From an uncultured Pseudomonadales bacterium (GTDB taxonomy: Bacteria; Pseudomonadota; Gammaproteobacteria; Pseudomonadales; Cellvibrionaceae): a DNA stretch of 64,000 nt. This document shows positions 62,201 to 64,000 of this stretch, piece by piece. The notes beneath the pieces were generated by a model. It saw only the letters and a list, made by a program, of their open reading frames with translations, was not told where the DNA came from and did no database searches. The position numbers and the translations under genes are program-made. Within the stretch, counting starts at the first letter, position 1. Each line of letters opens with the position of its first letter. The DNA lies in contig CANKXO010000001.1 in the NCBI GenBank assembly GCA_947487765.1, positions 1,526,467-1,590,466 on the forward strand, read 5' to 3'.

Positions 62201-64000
62201 GGAATCGTAAAGTTAAAGGCACTATCTTCTGACACCATTTGATCTGCAACAGGCGTCACAACAGTCGGTGCATTATTCAGTACTTCTGTAACCGTAACGG
62301 CCACTGTCGCTGTATCCGACCCACCACTGCCATCACTGATCGTATAATCAAAACTGGCTGGGCCAAAGTAGCCTGTATCAGGCGTAAAGGTAATCGCTTG
62401 AGCAATGGTATCAATAGTGACTGAACCATTAACCGCAGAGGCATTATCTAGCCCGGTGATTGTTAGGCTATCACCGACATCAGCATCACTGTCGTTTGAG
62501 AGTAACTCTGCAAAGGTAAAGACTATGGAGGTGTCCTCAGCAGTCGTTCCCGTATCATCCCCGGCAACTGGATCATCATTGGTGTTGGTGACAGTCAGTG
62601 TGAAAGTATCGCTGACCGTACCTTCATCATTCCTATCATCAGCCGTCACACGGATATCAATACTACCCACATCACCGTTCAATGGCGTACCACTGAAGGT
62701 TTGGCTCATCGCATCAAAACTTAACCAGCTCGGTAAGTCTGAACCATCAGGTAAAGTGGCCGTTATATCTAACGTATCACCATCGGCATCCGTAAAGGTA
62801 CCGGCAGGAATCGTAAAGTTAAAGGCACTATCTTCTGACACCGTTTGATCTGCAACAGGCGTCACAACAGTCGGCGCGTTATTCGATGCTTCTGTCACTG
62901 TCACAGCCACTGTCGCTGTATCCGACCCACCACTGCCATCACTGATCGTATAATCAAAACTGGCTGCACCAACGTAACCTGCATCAGGTGTAAAGGTAAT
63001 CGTTTGAGCAATGGTATCAATAGTGACTGAACCATTAACCGCAGAGGCATTATCTACCCCGGTGATTGTTAGGCTATCACCGACATCAGCATCACTGTCG
63101 TTTGAGAGTAACTCTGCAAAGGTAAAGACTATGGAGGTGTCCTCAGCAGTCGTTCCCGTATCATCCCCGGCAACTGGATCATCATTGGTGTTGGTGACAG
63201 TCAGTGTGAAAGTATCGCTGACCGTACCTTCATCATTCCTATCATCAGCCGTCACACGGATATCAATACTACCCACATCACCGTTCAATGGCGTACCACT
63301 GAGGGTTTGGCTCACCGCATCAAAACTTAACCAGCTCGGTAAGTCTGAACCATCAGGTAAAGTGGCCGTTATATCTAACGTATCACCATCGGCATCCGTA
63401 AAGGTGCCGGCAGGAATAGTGAAATTAAATGTAGTATCTTCAGCAATTGTCTGGTCGACAATTGCTGCCGCGATTATGGGTGCATTATTGTCACTGCCTA
63501 GCAGTGCTTGAACATCGGTAAGCGTTAATAGGGTTTGAGGCGTGTCGGAAAATTCAAATTGTTCGATACCATAACCATTACCCAATAGGTTATTAGTAAT
63601 ACGAATGCTATCGGTACCAATATTAACTAATAAATCATTCCCATCACTCGCAAACGTCACATCCGATACTTGAATTGTATTATCAAATATTATCAGATCA
63701 ATACCTACTGTATCACTCTCATTGATGATGTCATTTCCATCACCTCGTGAATACATATAAGTATCTGCTCGCTGACCTCCGTACAAACTATCATTACCCC
63801 TACCTCCTGATATCCTATTAGAGGAATCCCCTGTTCTTATTGTATCGTGGCCTCCACCACCATAAATAGTCGTGCCAGCATAAGTAGATACGATAGAAGA
63901 ATCCAGATAAGACTCAAAGTAACCAATACCTAATCCTCCAAAACCATTATCTTCTTGACGGTTATTTAATATTGATTGAGACAAATCATAATCGGCACTA
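59221..64000 (-). CDS. Large RTX protein with cadherin/Ig-like and LysM-like domains (partial, N-terminus outside window)
   Basis: At least 1592 residues are visible and the frame is open to the right edge, so the true start is not in the window; a TTG at 63984 is only an internal codon. From the N-terminal side come RTX calcium repeats (GGRGNDSLYGG), then two copies of an Ig-like plus cadherin-like pair (FTDADGDTLDITATLPDGSD and DPVAGDDTGTTAEDTSI), a further Ig-like domain, RTX repeats (GLAGNDTY), two copies of a 324-residue module with paired LysM-like motifs, and RTX repeats again (GGAGNDQLQGG) before the C-terminus. Such proteins are exported by type I secretion and act as adhesins, matrix proteins or enzymes. 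No secretion genes are in the window. Confidence 0.93.
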   Translation of the reverse strand, partial: SADYDLSQSILNNRQEDNGFGGLGIGYFESYLDSSIVSTYAGTTIYGGGGHDTIRTGDSSNRISGGRGNDSLYGGQRADTYMYSRGDGNDIINESDTVGIDLIIFDNTIQVSDVTFASDGNDLLVNIGTDSIRITNNLLGNGYGIEQFEFSDTPQTLLTLTDVQALLGSDNNAPIIAAAIVDQTIAEDTTFNFTIPAGTFTDADGDTLDITATLPDGSDLPSWLSFDAVSQTLSGTPLNGDVGSIDIRVTADDRNDEGTVSDTFTLTVTNTNDDPVAGDDTGTTAEDTSIVFTFAELLSNDSDADVGDSLTITGVDNASAVNGSVTIDTIAQTITFTPDAGYVGAASFDYTISDGSGGSDTATVAVTVTEASNNAPTVVTPVADQTVSEDSAFNFTIPAGTFTDADGDTLDITATLPDGSDLPSWLSFDAMSQTFSGTPLNGDVGSIDIRVTADDRNDEGTVSDTFTLTVTNTNDDPVAGDDTGTTAEDTSIVFTFAELLSNDSDADVGDSLTITGLDNASAVNGSVTIDTIAQAITFTPDTGYFGPASFDYTISDGSGGSDTATVAVTVTEVLNNAPTVVTPVADQMVSEDSAFNFTIPAGTFTDADGDTLDITATLSDGSDFPSWLSFDGTTFSGTPLNNDIGTLTIRVTADDNNGGTVSDDFVLTINADTGSTPNSIQGTSGNDTLVATTANDELIGLAGNDTYTINAGSGSDRIIDASGLVDRVVFGPGISRAAITIEREGRDAVLQLGTSGDEVRIDNAFTATTHVFSTESLPAPVVTPRNLLVGALTDTGPGIETHTLDGGQLSGGGPGDLTWRDLSAIAVAANGDITKTSADGWEDGSFDSSETLAANADGFVEFTVGTLAQQVLGFADASLPVSNAFEDINYQIWLQESGGILILEGGEWRSSPGDYAAGDTFRIERQGGTISYSQNGAVIYSSTLTSVEELRYEGFLYNSTAEVTDITASFAAASGGDAFYEVPANPTWEGIATALYGPDAVGVVDELQAIFGTTVPAEGTQLTGLPTTLDDNEAIVPVPAYYSVADNLTWADIAEALYGTENVANQLQALLEPLGYSENSSEIPQIHLSASLDETTQPPAVVTDHSLLSGAFTTDPLVEVSHTLDSGQLQQPGGGSGPGGITWRDINAINVAVDGDITKTSADGWEDGSFDSAETLAAGEAGFVEFTVGTLGQQVLGFADANLPVANSFEEINYQLWLHESGAILILEEGEWRSSPSTYVAGDTFRIERQGGTISYSQNGSVIYSSTLTSAEALRFEGFLYSSTAEVTDITASFAAASAPDYYEVPADPNWETIATTLYGANAAGIADELQAALGNPTLTQGLQLTGLPVSLVDHDVAVPSYYEVPAGADWATVATALYGSADVASQLQATLEPLGYDLASDNRILQSDLMVTAIEQFEFAGDTTTYTLSELIELQGLEVTGDSSDNTLEGSHYNDTLAGGAGNDQLQGGIGNDHYRFASGDGQDTIVDTAGNDELTFTNLTANDLWLEQLGDDLRVSVLDSQDAVTVTNWFDTNTHNQIETIHAGTQELSDTSVMQLIQAMAAFGAPVNGNIVLSDTEQEEVAMAIASAWS
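59800..61645 (-). repeat. Two copies of a 972-bp module in the RTX gene
   Basis: Sequence around 60121 recurs near 61093, a period of 972 bp (324 codons). Each copy runs from a segment like HTLDGGQL through TKTSADGWEDGSFDS and FRIERQGGTISYSQNG to two LysM-like motifs. The middle part of the module is the best conserved. Confidence 0.8.
62109..63426 (-). repeat. Near-identical 606-bp tandem repeats in the RTX gene
   Basis: Two full 606-bp (202-codon) units and part of a third are almost identical at DNA level; for example 62405-62848 and 63011-63454 align with few changes. Each unit encodes one Ig-like and one cadherin-like domain. Near-identity including silent positions points to recent duplication or gene conversion. 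Confidence 0.88.

Noticed and set aside
61982..63511. Plus-strand open frames, up to 166 codons, opposite the RTX repeats
   Set aside because: They are antisense shadows repeated at the same 606-bp period as the RTX repeats and have Ser/Val-rich compositional translations.

Overview
The window is chromosomal DNA from a Gram-negative gammaproteobacterium of moderate to low GC. LPS-linked and periplasmic functions (LpxH-type hydrolase, OpgGH, BepA), FadL and general porins, RdgC, SlyX and a DnaE/AccA pair all fit. Gene content suggests a marine or aquatic heterotroph near Cellvibrionales/Oceanospirillales, but no rRNA is present, so this placement is inference. No tRNA, rRNA, CRISPR array, intact insertion sequence or prophage was seen.

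Layout. 1-10.4 kb: a truncated TusA-family gene divergent from the protease gene bepA, an orphan lipoprotein, an ankyrin protein, a cytochrome b561/YceI pair, an NmrA-like reductase with a divergent LysR regulator, a PAS-GGDEF-EAL protein and SlyX. 10.5-23.5 kb: housekeeping genes (LpxH-like hydrolase, voltage-gated K+ channel, YciH, accA, YjgR ATPase, ppk2, dnaE), in which the usual dnaE-accA neighbours are separated by five genes. 23.6-34 kb: cytochromes b and c' beside a LysR regulator, ppnP, rdgC, then a complete arginine-to-spermidine route by way of carboxyspermidine (speA, carboxyspermidine dehydrogenase, nspC, speB), and nadA. 34-43.4 kb: opgG-opgH, a secreted HAF-repeat protein, an SGNH esterase-like lipoprotein, a FadL-family porin and a small ORF.

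43.7-58.7 kb is the most interesting region, a probable catabolic locus. It holds a GntR/HutC regulator, a tripartite tricarboxylate-type transporter (tctABC), a CoA-acylating aldehyde dehydrogenase overlapping a small-acid CoA ligase, a KDPG/KHG-type aldolase, a porin, a Rieske oxygenase with its own LysR regulator, ferredoxin reductase and ferredoxin, and glutathione-dependent formaldehyde dehydrogenase. The Rieske enzyme has a bridging glutamate, as in quaternary-ammonium oxygenases. With formaldehyde dehydrogenase alongside, oxidative demethylation of an imported methylated compound is a reasonable inference; the substrate is unknown. Two regulatory signals tie the region together. A 28-bp LysR-type box lies exactly 12 bp upstream of the -35 element in both the porin and the Rieske promoters. 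A 16-bp sequence built on a 12-bp palindrome recurs upstream of tctA and of the aldehyde dehydrogenase.

59.2-64 kb is the C-terminal part of a very large RTX protein with cadherin/Ig-like domains, near-identical internal repeats and four LysM-like motifs. Its reading frame runs off the right edge, so the N-terminus is not in the window.
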